64,000 nt of DNA from positions 1,054,001 through 1,118,000 of the forward strand of contig CAVTWY010000002.1 of NCBI GenBank assembly GCA_963738575.1, written 5' to 3'. Shown in pieces: positions 36,538 to 45,510 of this stretch. Positions within the stretch are counted from its first letter, which is position 1. Each line of letters opens with the position of its first letter. A program made the position numbers and the translations under genes. The notes under the pieces were generated by a model. The model searched no databases and had not been told where the DNA came from. It saw only the letters and a list, made by a program, of their open reading frames with translations. This DNA is from CAVTWY01 sp963738575. GTDB lineage: Bacteria; Pseudomonadota; Gammaproteobacteria; Burkholderiales; Burkholderiaceae_C.

Positions 36538-37206
36538 ATGCCTACTGGGCCTCAACGTTACAACGCAGCCCAACCCTTCAAGCGACCGGTGCCAGCCACC
36601 CGAGCGGCATCGATGTTGATGGCCATCACGCTGGTTGCGTTTGTCCTTTACAGTTTGCGTGCAGCGCATGGGCCGAATCAACGTGGTGAAGCGGCTCGAG
36701 AATCGGTTCTGCTGATGTTGCCCAGCCCTTCAACAAACGCACCCGACCTGCCAACCCTGGTGCAAGGTCAACCGCCCGCCCGTGCCCAGAAACCAGTGGC
36801 GAAGCGTGCAAGCCAAGTTTTAGATGCGTCCGGTGTGCAGAGGGTTGCGCCGGCAACGCCCGTGGTGCCACAGGCCATCACACAACCCACGGACACCCCT
36901 GCCGTTGCTGCGCACGCGGCTTCCGCCCCATTGAACTTGAGTCCGGGCGTGATGCGAGCGGCTGCATCGCAAAGCATGGGTGCCGTGCGTGGGATGGCGC
37001 AAGCCAGCGGTCAATCGCTGGACACCAGGCGCCCATCGCAAGGCGAAGTGTTGGCCTCGTCCATCGCAGAAACTGCGGTGCCGGATTGTTTGCGCGTTGA
37101 CCCCAACAAACCCAAAGCCTCCGACCAAGGGGCCGTTGTTGTGGGCGGCTTGTTGGCCTTGCCTGGGTTGATCTACGCGGCTGCGACGGGCAAATGCAAA
37201 CCGTGA
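36538..37206 (+). CDS. Hypothetical membrane-anchored Pro/Ala-rich protein
   Basis: A 222-residue product with one N-terminal membrane segment (ASMLMAITLVAFVLYSL, about residues 24-40). A long disordered Pro/Ala/Gln region recalls a TonB-like periplasmic spacer. Near the C terminus, ETAVPDCLRVDPNKP is followed by a second hydrophobic stretch, AVVVGGLLALPGLIYAAATG, and a final GKCKP. The two cysteines could pair in the periplasm. I do not recognise a named family. The antiporter gene downstream is convergent. Confidence 0.65.
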   Translation: MPTGPQRYNAAQPFKRPVPATRAASMLMAITLVAFVLYSLRAAHGPNQRGEAARESVLLMLPSPSTNAPDLPTLVQGQPPARAQKPVAKRASQVLDASGVQRVAPATPVVPQAITQPTDTPAVAAHAASAPLNLSPGVMRAAASQSMGAVRGMAQASGQSLDTRRPSQGEVLASSIAETAVPDCLRVDPNKPKASDQGAVVVGGLLALPGLIYAAATGKCKP

Positions 37207-37283
37207 GCCGAGCCTTGCGCCTTGTTAGTCGGGTCAAGCGCTCAAAGCTGCGTTGGCAACAACCGCTGCGCGCGACCCGTCAA

Positions 37284-38537
37284 TCACGCACCATCGGCTC
37301 GGGCCAAACCGACCCTGTCACGCATCGCCAAGTTAAACAGCGGCGTGGCCATCAGTGTGGTGATGACTGCCATCAACACCAAGATCGAGAACAAGCCCGG
37401 CAAGATCACGCCCGCCGCCAAACCGATATTGATGATGATCAGCTCCATCAGACCGCGTGCGTTCATCAAGGCACCGATGGCCAGCGCGTCACGTTGGCTT
37501 TCACCCGTCAGGCGCGCGGCGGCCCAGCAGGCCACGGCTTTGCCACCAAACGAGGCCAGGAGGATGGCCACGGTGGCCAACAAAATGGAGGGGTCAAGCA
37601 GCAACCCCAAACGCGTGTTGAGCCCCGAATAGGTGAAGAACATGGGCAGCAAGAAGATAACCACAAACGGCTGCAACTGCTCGCGTAGCTTTTCGGTCAG
37701 CGGCCCTCGCGGCAATACTGCGCCCAAGACAAAGCCCCCAAATACCGCATGGATGCCGATGGCATCCATGGCAAAGGCGCTGAGGCAAAAAAGCACCAAG
37801 GTGGCTGCCAACACCGATGAGGGTAGCGGCAAGTCAGGTCGCAGGCCATGGCCCAATCGGCGCAGCAGCTTGGAGCCAACAAACACCATGAACAGGGCAA
37901 AGGCAAGGCCACCCCCAATGGCCGCGTAAGCCCCACCCCACGACCCCCCGAAGCTGGCCAACACGATGGCCAGGATGCACCACGCGGCTGCGTCGTCAAC
38001 GGCACCGGCTGTCAGTGCCAAGGTGCCCAACGACGAGCCAGTCAGCCCACGCTCAAAGATGATGCGCGCCAACATCGGAAACGCCGTGATGGCGATGGCT
38101 GCCCCCAAAAAGAGCGAAGCCTCAAACAACTTGGCCTTTTCCGAGAACAACCCCGGCACCGTGTGCAACCAGGGTGCAAGCGCAAACGCCAATACAAACG
38201 GCACCAAGATGCCTGCCAATGACACGGCCATGCCACTGCGAGCCCGGCGCTTGAAGTGGTCGGCTCGAAACTCGGTGCCGACCAAGAACATGTAAAGCCC
38301 CACGCCCAACTGTGCTGCGACGTAGAGCATGCCCATCGTGGACTTGGGGAACAGCGCTTGCTGCAGTTCGGGCAACAACCACCCAAAGACGGAGGGGCCC
38401 AGAACCACCCCTGCAATCATTTCGCCCACCACCTGCGGCTGCCCCAGCCGCTGAGCCAGGCGACCCACCAGCTGACAAACCACCACAATCACAGCGGCTT
38501 GCAGAAAGAAATAAACTGACAGCTGAGCGGTGGGCAT
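37284..38537 (-). CDS. Cation/proton antiporter, CPA2 family (KefB/NapA-like)
   Basis: A 417-residue protein of about 12-13 helices. The first carries QLVGRLAQRLGQPQVVGEMI and GVVLGPSVFGWLLPE, the standard CPA2 opening. FLVGTEFRADHFKRRARSG marks helix 3, and the ion-binding helix is LGTLALTAGAVDDAAAWCIL with the double-Asp motif of electrogenic antiporters. ARGLMELIIINIGLAAGVIL is near the end. No regulatory TrkA-N domain is attached, so a NapA/GerN-like Na+(K+)/H+ exchanger is more likely than full Kef. Function in pH or sodium homeostasis is inferred. Confidence 0.9.
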   Translation of the reverse strand: MPTAQLSVYFFLQAAVIVVVCQLVGRLAQRLGQPQVVGEMIAGVVLGPSVFGWLLPELQQALFPKSTMGMLYVAAQLGVGLYMFLVGTEFRADHFKRRARSGMAVSLAGILVPFVLAFALAPWLHTVPGLFSEKAKLFEASLFLGAAIAITAFPMLARIIFERGLTGSSLGTLALTAGAVDDAAAWCILAIVLASFGGSWGGAYAAIGGGLAFALFMVFVGSKLLRRLGHGLRPDLPLPSSVLAATLVLFCLSAFAMDAIGIHAVFGGFVLGAVLPRGPLTEKLREQLQPFVVIFLLPMFFTYSGLNTRLGLLLDPSILLATVAILLASFGGKAVACWAAARLTGESQRDALAIGALMNARGLMELIIINIGLAAGVILPGLFSILVLMAVITTLMATPLFNLAMRDRVGLARADGA

Positions 38538-38715
38538 GCAGGGTGGTCGGGTCGACTTGAATGAAGCACGGGCACCTCAGCAGCCGCACACCTCGATTTT
38601 AGTCGCCTCTGCGCGTGGGATGATCGTGACGGGAAGCAGCATGCACGGCGCGCCACTTTGGCAGCGTTGGTTCAAATTCTGGGCTTGTGATGGCCCAACA
38701 TGAGGAGTGAAAGCC

Positions 38716-39534
38716 ATGGGGTCGTTTGATGGTCGAAGGGGCATGCGCGTTGCGGCGTGCCTGGTGGTTGGCCTGTGGATGGGGGGCATGGCCCACGCCC
38801 ACGAGTTTTGGATCATGCCGTCGACCTTTACCGCAGCCACCGGCGCCAACGTAACGGCGCAGGCGCGCATTGGGGACAGCTGGCCGGGCGAGATCTACCC
38901 CCGCGACCCGAGCCATTGGCGCCGCTGGGTTGCCATCGATGCTGACGGTGAGCGTGAGGTCCCTGGCACGCGAGGCGCCCAGCTGGCAGGGAGCGTCGCC
39001 ACGAGGCAAACTGGTTCAACGTGGCTTGTGTATCGCTCTGCACCACGCGAACTGCGGCTCGACGCCAAGGCGTTTGAGAGCTACTTGAATGAAGAGGGTT
39101 TGGAGCACGTCGTGGCCCAGCGCGCGACGAGCAAACAATCGCACGCACCAGGGCGCGAACAGTACTCACGCAATGCCAAGACGTTGGTGACGGTGCAAGG
39201 GCAGACCGCTGGTTTTGACCGCAGCGTTGGTTTGCCACTAGAAATCATTCTGGAGTCCGATCCAGCCAAAGCTTTGGCGCAGTCAAACTTGAGCCTGCGC
39301 GTGCTGCTGGATGGCCAGCCCGCCCCCGGTTTGTTGGTGCAAGCCTGGCGGCAAGGCGTCTCGAAGAAGCAATCGTTGGCTGTTAGAACGGGCAACGATG
39401 GTCGATTGCAGCTGCCAGTCGCGGCGCCAGGCGTTTGGTTGATCGGCACCGTCTTCATGAAAGCCGCCCCGGCGGGCAGCGAGCATGATTGGGAAAGTGA
39501 GTGGTCGACGTTGACGCTGGCGTTGTCGCGTTGA
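38716..39534 (+). CDS. DUF4198 (NikM-like) periplasmic protein
   Basis: A 272-residue secreted protein: signal peptide up to GGMAHAHEFWIMPS, where the mature N terminus begins with His and could bind metal as in NikM/DUF4198 proteins. Further landmarks are LRVLLDGQPAPGLLVQAWRQ and TGNDGRLQLPVAAPGVWLIG, the domain's carboxypeptidase-regulatory-like beta-sandwich. ATG 38716 has GGAG eight bases upstream, better than GTG 38707. DUF4198 proteins usually accompany metal transporters; none is adjacent. Confidence 0.85.
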   Translation: MGSFDGRRGMRVAACLVVGLWMGGMAHAHEFWIMPSTFTAATGANVTAQARIGDSWPGEIYPRDPSHWRRWVAIDADGEREVPGTRGAQLAGSVATRQTGSTWLVYRSAPRELRLDAKAFESYLNEEGLEHVVAQRATSKQSHAPGREQYSRNAKTLVTVQGQTAGFDRSVGLPLEIILESDPAKALAQSNLSLRVLLDGQPAPGLLVQAWRQGVSKKQSLAVRTGNDGRLQLPVAAPGVWLIGTVFMKAAPAGSEHDWESEWSTLTLALSR

Positions 39535-39575
39535 CTCGGCAGCCCGCCGACCTCTGCTCCTGGTCCTCTGCTTCC

Positions 39576-40427
39576 GTGAACATCCAAAAAATTGCAGCCT
39601 TCTCTGACGGCCTGAAGGGAGGCAACCCCGCCGGGGTTGCAATCGCGAATGCTTTGCCTGACGAGACGGCCATGCGACGCGTCGCAGCCGAGGTTGGATT
39701 TTCTGAAACAGCCTTTGCAGCGCCTGCTGGCAAGGGCTGGCGCGTGCGTTACTTCTCTCCCGAGTCAGAGGTGGCATTTTGTGGGCACGCAACCATCGCG
39801 CTGGGCGCCGCGCTGGCGCAACAGCATGGTGACGGCGTGTTTGCGTTGCGCATCAATCATGCTGACATCACGGTCGAAGGTCGACGCAGCGGGGCTTTGT
39901 TCTCGGCAGCTTTGCAATCACCACCCACCCGCAGCGAAACGGCGCCAGCATCAGTCGTGCAGTCGGCGCTTGAACTGTTCGGCTACAAGCTTTCCGATCT
40001 TGACACTCGCCTTTCGCCAGCGTTGGCCCACGCTGGCGCTGACCATTTGGTGCTGACGCTAAAGTCACGCGAGGCCTTGTCAGCCATGAAGTACGACTTG
40101 GCTGAGGGGCGACTGTTGATGAACCAACACGGCTTGACAACCATCATGCTGGCGTTTGCCCAGAGCCCTCGGTTGTTTCACACCCGAAACCCGTTTGCAT
40201 CGGGTGGTGTCTACGAAGACCCTGCCACGGGTGCGGCCACGGCGGCACTGGGCGGGTACTTGCGGGACGCGCAATGGCCCCATGGCGGTTCAATCGACGC
40301 GGTGCAAGGCGAAGACATGGGCATGCGGTCGCTGTTGAAGGCCGAGATTCCACCGGAACGAGGTTCGTCCATTCGGGTGTCAGGCACGGCGCGGGTGATG
40401 AGCGATCACGGCAAAGAGACGCTTTAG
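39576..40427 (+). CDS. PhzF family isomerase/epimerase-like protein
   Basis: A 283-residue protein with the PhzF/DAP-epimerase fold signatures: FSDGLKGGNPAGVAIANALP, the catalytic Glu in GFSETAFAAP, FCGHATIALGAALAQQ and the second-domain DPATGAATAALGGYLRDAQW. The reaction is unknown; the family covers phenazine-precursor isomerases and other stereochemical isomerases. GTG 39576 is the conserved start. It faces the minus-strand LysR gene and is close to an amino-acid racemase, which suggests an amino-acid-derived substrate. Confidence 0.9.
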   Translation: MNIQKIAAFSDGLKGGNPAGVAIANALPDETAMRRVAAEVGFSETAFAAPAGKGWRVRYFSPESEVAFCGHATIALGAALAQQHGDGVFALRINHADITVEGRRSGALFSAALQSPPTRSETAPASVVQSALELFGYKLSDLDTRLSPALAHAGADHLVLTLKSREALSAMKYDLAEGRLLMNQHGLTTIMLAFAQSPRLFHTRNPFASGGVYEDPATGAATAALGGYLRDAQWPHGGSIDAVQGEDMGMRSLLKAEIPPERGSSIRVSGTARVMSDHGKETL

Positions 40428-40530
40428 TGACCTGAGCAGCGACGGCAGTTCAATCGCGGTATGCCAGCGGTGAAATCAGCACGGTCGACATCAAGCTCAG
40501 TCACCAAAACGAGCGAGTTGGACGACCGTG

Positions 40531-41427
40531 TCAGTTCCCTTCCTCCGCTGTGGCCTTTTGAAACGACGCCAAAAAATCGGCCACGATGCGCGGCGAGCGT
40601 ACCCCTTGCGGTTGAAGCGCATGCACCTCGATCGGCACTTCGGGGAGCAGCGTTCTGATGTGGAGTTTGCCGGCCTCGCTCGCCTGCGCCGTGAACGAGT
40701 CAATGATGGCCGGGCCAAAGCCTTGCTCCGCCATCACCATGGCAACATGGTTGGTTTGAACTGTGATGCCGGCACGGGGCGACAGCCCCAAACGCGCCCA
40801 CTGCTCGGCCAACACCACCCCCAGGGGATCACGCGCGTCAATCCGCACAAAAGGTTCTAGCAGAATCTCTTGCATCGTCACCGTGCTTCGCCTTTCGCGT
40901 GAGGACACTTTGTCGGCCGGCGAAACGCATACCAAACGCCCCGTTGCAACCCATTGATCCTGCACACCGGTGTGGGGCAGTTTGCCAAACACGATACCCA
41001 CATCACCCTCTTGAAGCGCGACGGCACGTGCAATTTCGTTGGAGTGCATCGTGCGTACCGATATCGGGTGCGCGGCGTGTCGGCGCCGAAACAGCTTCAA
41101 AGCGTCGGGCAACGCCCTTACCGCCAGCGACGGGACGATGAGGATGCGAAGCGGCCCGCCTTCACCCGCAGCCAGGGCGGTAGACATGCGCCGCACTGAC
41201 TCGAGTTGCGCCATCAATTGTTGAACCTCGGGATACAGCGTCTGCGCCTCACGCGTGGGCACCAAGCGATTGCGCTGGCGGGTGAAGAGGGGGTAGCCCA
41301 GGTGACGCTCAGCGTGCTGCAACACCTGCGTCACGGCGGGCTGGGACACATGAAGCACGCGCGCGGCAGCGCTGATGGTGCCCATCAACATGATGGCATG
41401 AAAGACTTCAAGGTGTTTGAGGCGCAT
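40531..41427 (-). CDS. LysR-family transcriptional regulator
   Basis: A 298-residue LTTR. The N-terminal winged HTH is HLEVFHAIMLMGTISAAARV with LHVSQPAVTQVLQHAERHLG; the C-terminal effector domain runs from GGPLRILIVPSLAVRALPDA. ATG 41427 is preceded by GGAG at six bases, better than ATG 41439. It is divergent from an amino-acid binding protein and racemase. A palindrome lies 18 bases before its start. It probably controls the divergent genes in response to an amino acid. Confidence 0.92.
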   Translation of the reverse strand: MRLKHLEVFHAIMLMGTISAAARVLHVSQPAVTQVLQHAERHLGYPLFTRQRNRLVPTREAQTLYPEVQQLMAQLESVRRMSTALAAGEGGPLRILIVPSLAVRALPDALKLFRRRHAAHPISVRTMHSNEIARAVALQEGDVGIVFGKLPHTGVQDQWVATGRLVCVSPADKVSSRERRSTVTMQEILLEPFVRIDARDPLGVVLAEQWARLGLSPRAGITVQTNHVAMVMAEQGFGPAIIDSFTAQASEAGKLHIRTLLPEVPIEVHALQPQGVRSPRIVADFLASFQKATAEEGN

Positions 41428-41444
41428 GCTTCGCTCCATAAGCT

Positions 41445-41457
41445 CATCTAATAGATG
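41445..41457. promoter_or_regulatory. Palindromic putative LysR operator
   Basis: CATCTAATAGATG is a perfect palindrome around one central base, flanked by GCTC on one side and C-GAGC on the other, which extends the dyad. It lies in the 127-bp divergent region between the LysR gene and the binding-protein gene and includes a T-rich/A-rich dyad as expected for LTTR recognition sites. Operator role inferred. Confidence 0.6.
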
Positions 41458-41554
41458 CGAGCCTACATTGAATGAAGCGCGTCCTGCAACCCCGCTTGAT
41501 TCACCGTAGACTTTGCTCACCCGGAGTCACTCCACTGTTGCCCAAAGGAATCCC

Positions 41555-42463
41555 ATGAACGCCCTCACCCGCTTTTCGGTCCCTCCATTGGCTGGTGCGC
41601 TGATGGTCATTGCGATGGCCACGTCGGCCACCGCGCAACCAACTTCCACACTGGACAAAGTGAAAGCGTCGGGGACCATCACCTTGGCCTACCGCGAATC
41701 GTCAATTCCGTTTTCGTACCTCGGCAGCGACGCACAGCCCACGGGCTTCAGCTGGGAGATTTGCAACAAGGTGGTCGATCAAGTCAAGCGCGCCACGGGG
41801 CGTGCCGATTTGCGCATCGCAACGCAAGCCGTGACGTCGCAGAACCGGATTCCATTGATCAGCAATGGCACGGTTGACATCGAGTGCGGCTCCACCACCA
41901 ACAATGCCGAGCGCGCCAAGCAAGTCGCTTTCGCCACCAACTTTTTCTATACCGGAACGCGGCTGATGGTGAAGTCAGACTCGCCCGTCAAGTCAGTTGC
42001 CGACTTGAAGGGTCGCAAAGTGGTGTCCACGACGGGCACCACCAACTTCCAAGTGATGCGGAAGCTCAACGCTGATCGCGGTTTGGCGTTCGAACTGCTG
42101 GGGGCCAAAGACCACGCCGAATCGGCGCTGCTGGTGCAGCAAGGACGGGCAGACGCCTTTGCCATGGACGACATTCTGCTGTATGGCCTTCGCGCAAGTG
42201 CCCAAAACCCAGCCGACTTTGCCGTGGTGGGGGAGGCACTGCAGGTAGAACCCTATGCGATCATGATGCGTCGAGACGATCCCAGCTTCAAAAAGCTGGT
42301 AGACGACACCATTGCCGGGTTGATAAAAAGCGGCGAGTTTGAAGCGCTTTACAGAAAGTGGTTCCAGTCGCCGATTCCGCCCAAGGGCATCAACTTGAAC
42401 GCGCCCATGAGTGACGAGTTGAAGGAGAACCTCAAACTTCTGTCTGACAAACCAGCCACCTGA
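41555..42463 (+). CDS. Amino-acid ABC transporter substrate-binding protein (GltI-like)
   Basis: A 302-residue periplasmic protein of the SBP_bac_3 family. Signal peptide ending SATAQP, then LDKVKASGTITLAYRESSIP, FSWEICNKVVDQVKRATG, VDIECGSTTNNAERAKQVAF and DLKGRKVVSTTGTTNFQVMR, the glutamate/aspartate-binding GltI pattern. AAAGGA lies before the ATG. Membrane and ATPase subunits are not adjacent, so it must use a remote permease. It is immediately followed by a racemase and divergent from a LysR regulator, suggesting uptake of acidic amino acids, possibly D-forms. Confidence 0.92.
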   Translation: MNALTRFSVPPLAGALMVIAMATSATAQPTSTLDKVKASGTITLAYRESSIPFSYLGSDAQPTGFSWEICNKVVDQVKRATGRADLRIATQAVTSQNRIPLISNGTVDIECGSTTNNAERAKQVAFATNFFYTGTRLMVKSDSPVKSVADLKGRKVVSTTGTTNFQVMRKLNADRGLAFELLGAKDHAESALLVQQGRADAFAMDDILLYGLRASAQNPADFAVVGEALQVEPYAIMMRRDDPSFKKLVDDTIAGLIKSGEFEALYRKWFQSPIPPKGINLNAPMSDELKENLKLLSDKPAT

Positions 42464-42494
42464 CCTCCACGACCCTTGCGCTGCGGTGCGTTGT

Positions 42495-43262
42495 ATGGCC
42501 GACATGAGCGAGCCTTGGCCCAGCCAACCTGACTCCGCAGCAGTGGACGCTTGGGGCCTGGTGGGCGTGCTTGGTGGTATGGGGCCGCTAGCAACCATCG
42601 ACTTCATGCAAAAAATGGTGTTTGCCACGCAGGCCTCCAACGATCAGGAGCATGTGCCGGTCGTCGTCAGCTCGATCCCGCAAATACCCGATCGCATCGC
42701 AGCGTTTCGCGGCGAGGGGAAATCGCCCCTGGCCGCCATGATCGCCAGCGGCCGCAGGTTGGTCGAAGCGGGCGCAGGCTTGGTGGTGATGCCCTGCAAC
42801 ACCGCGCACCTTTGGTTTGAACGGGTTCGCGACGCACTGGGCCTCCCGATGCTGCATTTGGTGGATGCGGCCATTGAAGACGCGATCGTTGTCGCCCCGC
42901 AGGGACGTGTGGGCCTTTTGGCCACCGACGCCACCGTGGCATCGGGCTTGTATGTCAACCGCAGTCGCCCTTCGACCGCTCAGTCGGTGCATTGGATGTT
43001 GCCCACGTCCTCCGAGATGCTTGAACTCGTGACCCCAGGCATCGCCGCAGTCAAGGCAGGCAACTTACCGCATGCTTCGACGTTGTTGTCAAAGGCGGCA
43101 CAAGCGCTGGCTCGCCGTGGGGCCACTGCGGTGGTGCTTGGCTGCACCGAGATTCCCCTGGTACTTGACACGGACCGGGCTGGCGTTCCCGTGATTGACG
43201 CCACCGCGTCGTTGGCGCGGCGTGCTGTCTCGTGGTCTTTGGCGCAGCGCCATCAACCCTAA
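42495..43262 (+). CDS. Aspartate/glutamate racemase family protein
   Basis: A 255-residue cofactor-independent racemase. LVGVLGGMGPLATIDFMQKM opens the first domain; catalytic cysteines are in VVMPCNTAHLWFE and VVLGCTEIPLVLDTD. Both are present, so it should be an active racemase rather than a maleate isomerase or hydantoin-type relative. The start may be ATG 42495 or 42504. It lies 31 bases after the GltI-like gene and is probably cotranscribed, consistent with interconversion of imported acidic amino acids. Confidence 0.92.
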   Translation: MADMSEPWPSQPDSAAVDAWGLVGVLGGMGPLATIDFMQKMVFATQASNDQEHVPVVVSSIPQIPDRIAAFRGEGKSPLAAMIASGRRLVEAGAGLVVMPCNTAHLWFERVRDALGLPMLHLVDAAIEDAIVVAPQGRVGLLATDATVASGLYVNRSRPSTAQSVHWMLPTSSEMLELVTPGIAAVKAGNLPHASTLLSKAAQALARRGATAVVLGCTEIPLVLDTDRAGVPVIDATASLARRAVSWSLAQRHQP

Positions 43263-43354
43263 GGCGACATGGCATGCCACTGCCACCCATGGGACCGATT
43301 CACTCCCGACGGTTGTTGATTCGACCTGTTGTGGCGGCCGATTGACCCGCTCTG

Positions 43355-43450
43355 ATGGCCATCAACGGCGACGATCAAGTCACGATGTACTTGCCCTACG
43401 CCACCAACGTCTATGGGTTGCTAAACGATGCGTGGACACGCGCGTTGTAA
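43355..43450 (+). other. 31-codon open frame, possible gene remnant
   Basis: ATGGCC begins a frame encoding MAINGDDQVTMYLPYATNVY and a further eleven residues before TAA. It lacks a ribosome site and an in-frame stop lies just upstream. Composition looks protein-like, and it could be the C-terminal scrap of a lost gene, but I do not recognise the family. The rest of 43263-43453 has nothing I can assign. Confidence 0.2.
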
Positions 43451-43453
43451 GCA

Positions 43454-44680
43454 TCACGCCGCGACGGCTGCGAGACCCTTCAATCGCGCCATCACCAGTG
43501 TCTCCAAACATTGCGCTTGGATGCCGTAAAACGCTTTGATCTCGGCAATTTGAGCCAACACTGGTTCGGGCGACCGCGGCACGGCGCGCCTCACCGCAAA
43601 AATCATCTTGTTTTTGTTGGTGTGTTCGAGCGAGATGAACTCGAACACCTGGGTGTCGTAACCAGCGGCGTCGAGCAGCATGGCGCGCAGGCCGTCGGTG
43701 AGCATCTCGGCTTGCTGCCCCAAATGCACCCCATGCTGCAAGATGGGTCGCATGGGATGGGGGCTGAGCAGTTGGGGGCGCACCTCCTTGTGGCAACAAG
43801 GTGAGCACAAGATGATGTCGGCCCCACCACGCAGCCCCAAGTCAATGGCGTGATCGGTGGCGGTGTCGCAAGCGTGCAGCGCGATCATCACGTTCAGCGC
43901 CGTGGGCTCCCAACTGCGCACATCACCTTGCTGCATGCACAAGCCCTTGAGGCCCAGCGTGGCCGCCGTCGCGTTGCCAAGGGTCACCAAGTCGGTACGC
44001 AACTCAACGCCTGTGACTTGCGCCTGCACACCCATGGCGTTCGCAAGCCAGTCGTGAACGGCGAAGGTCAAGTACCCTTTGCCCGCACCAAAATCAACGA
44101 TGCTCAACTGCTTGGCATCGGCAAGGCTCGATGCTGCCAGTGCGCTGGCAAACACTTCGATGAACTTGTTGATTTGCTTCCACTTGCGCGACATGGCCGG
44201 CACCAACGCATGGGCCGTGGTGGTCACACCCAGAGCTGCCAAGAAGGGGCGGTCAAGCGGCAGCATGCGCTGCTTTTCGCGGTTGTGGTCTTGTGAGGCG
44301 GGTGATGCAGGCTCTGCCTGAGAGACTGTGAGCGGCTGATGGCGCAGGTGCGCCTGCCCCCGCGCTGTGATGGTGAGCTCGTGTGTGCCTGCCGTGGTGT
44401 GCAAATGCGCGTTGCGGAACCCAGCGCTGGCCATCAAACCCTGCACCCGCTCGGCGCCCGGAACGGGCGCCGCGTTCTGTGTGATGTCGCGCGTGGTGTG
44501 GTGGTAGACGAACTGCAAGGTGGGCTGGTTGCGCAAACGCACCAAGCGCAAATCGACGCGCTGCAAGTCGCTTTCGGGGCCACGGTATTTGGCCAATACC
44601 GCTTTGACAAACTGACCCGTTTGAATCGATTCAAGCAGTGCGGTACAAAACGTGGCGATGGGATCGAGGGGTTGCGTCAT
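43454..44680 (-). CDS. SAM-dependent methyltransferase (METTL25/RRNAD1-like)
   Basis: A 408-residue protein. The N-terminal ~150 residues carry a separate beta-rich region (LRNQPTLQFVYHHTTRDITQ). The Rossmann domain has motif I LSIVDFGAGKGYLTFAVHDW, TGVELRTDLVTLGNATAATL, and motif IV-like ALHACDTATDHAIDLGLRGG. CSPCCHKEVRPQL follows, with the paired Cys-His signature of this methyltransferase branch. Substrate unknown. It is the last gene of the minus-strand run after phaCAB and overlaps the small membrane-protein gene by 50 bases. Confidence 0.85.
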   Translation of the reverse strand: MTQPLDPIATFCTALLESIQTGQFVKAVLAKYRGPESDLQRVDLRLVRLRNQPTLQFVYHHTTRDITQNAAPVPGAERVQGLMASAGFRNAHLHTTAGTHELTITARGQAHLRHQPLTVSQAEPASPASQDHNREKQRMLPLDRPFLAALGVTTTAHALVPAMSRKWKQINKFIEVFASALAASSLADAKQLSIVDFGAGKGYLTFAVHDWLANAMGVQAQVTGVELRTDLVTLGNATAATLGLKGLCMQQGDVRSWEPTALNVMIALHACDTATDHAIDLGLRGGADIILCSPCCHKEVRPQLLSPHPMRPILQHGVHLGQQAEMLTDGLRAMLLDAAGYDTQVFEFISLEHTNKNKMIFAVRRAVPRSPEPVLAQIAEIKAFYGIQAQCLETLVMARLKGLAAVAA

Positions 44681-45086
44681 GCGGGGTTTGTAGCATGGCG
44701 ATGCTGGCCAGTTTGGCGCAACCGGGCTGGGGCACCAAAGGAAAGGCCCGCTCCAACGGAAATTTGAGCAACATCGCAGCAGCCAGCGCCACGGCGAGCA
44801 ACACGCTGGTGACAGAAATGGCTTTCAGGTTGGATTGCGATCGGTCAAAAATGCCCAACAACGACGCGATGAAAATGGACGCAGCCACAGTCAGCGCCAG
44901 CCCTGCCCCCACCCCAAGGATGACCATGTAGACCGATGTAAAACTGTGGGTCACGGCGGGGCACGAGTCGGCGGATGGTGCGCGCAGCAAGCCCTGGGGG
45001 CTATCGCGGTACACCGACCATCCCGCGAGCAGGCCAAACGCCACCGTGGCGCCGACGGTCTTGACGATCGATGAAGCCCTGCTCAC
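44631..45086 (-). CDS. Small hypothetical membrane protein
   Basis: A 151-residue product with three predicted helices: IVKTVGATVAFGLLAGWSVY, VYMVILGVGAGLALTVAASI and SVLLAVALAAAMLLKF. Two cysteines lie in the predicted loops. Its ATG overlaps the previous gene's stop (ATGA) and its 3' end overlaps the methyltransferase start, so it belongs to a tightly packed operon. No family recognised. The last ~20 residues, which overlap the next gene, look low in constraint. Confidence 0.6.
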   Translation of the reverse strand: MSRASSIVKTVGATVAFGLLAGWSVYRDSPQGLLRAPSADSCPAVTHSFTSVYMVILGVGAGLALTVAASIFIASLLGIFDRSQSNLKAISVTSVLLAVALAAAMLLKFPLERAFPLVPQPGCAKLASIAMLQTPHDATPRSHRHVLYRTA

Positions 45087-45436
45087 GAACGCGGCGCCTT
45101 GTGCGCTGCAGCCAACGCCAGCACCGCCTGCTCCAAGGCGTGCAGTCTCGTGGCCAATGGTTCGAGATCCGCCTTGGGGACCGGGGAGCGCATGTCGCGC
45201 AGGCTGGTTTCCAAATCGTTCATGCGAGACATCATGGGCGCCCAGTCGACTGCCTGGCCAGGCTCACTCAATCGGCGGTCGAGTTGTCGGCGCCAGTTGG
45301 TCCAGTCGCTTTGCCAGCTGGAGTACTGAACGGTCACATCCTCGTAGCGTCTGCGCAGGTACCAACGGGCCAACCACGCGCCAAAGGCGGCCGCCAGCAA
45401 CAACAAGAATGCAATTTTTCCTAGCAGCAGGCCCAT
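45083..45436 (-). CDS. Small membrane-anchored protein with C-terminal heptad-like region
   Basis: A 117-residue product. One N-terminal helix (LGKIAFLLLLAAAFGAWLAR) is followed by RRRYEDVTVQYSSWQSDW and a Leu-rich segment, SRMNDLETSLRDMRS to LATRLHALEQAVLALAA, that could form a short coiled coil. Start MGLLLGK at 45436 is preferred because the hydrophobic anchor begins there. It lies between the OmpA-like gene and a second small membrane protein and may be its partner. No family recognised. Confidence 0.6.
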   Translation of the reverse strand: MGLLLGKIAFLLLLAAAFGAWLARWYLRRRYEDVTVQYSSWQSDWTNWRRQLDRRLSEPGQAVDWAPMMSRMNDLETSLRDMRSPVPKADLEPLATRLHALEQAVLALAAAHKAPRS

Positions 45437-45510
45437 GACGCTTTCTCCAACGCACGACGCAAGGGTGGTTGCGGCGCCAGACACGACGCGGCCAACCAAG
45501 GGTTTAAACG

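Noticed and set aside
38655..38690. GGTTCAAATTC resembling a tRNA T-loop
   Set aside because: The flanking bases do not form the T-stem, and no acceptor or anticodon arm can be drawn around it.
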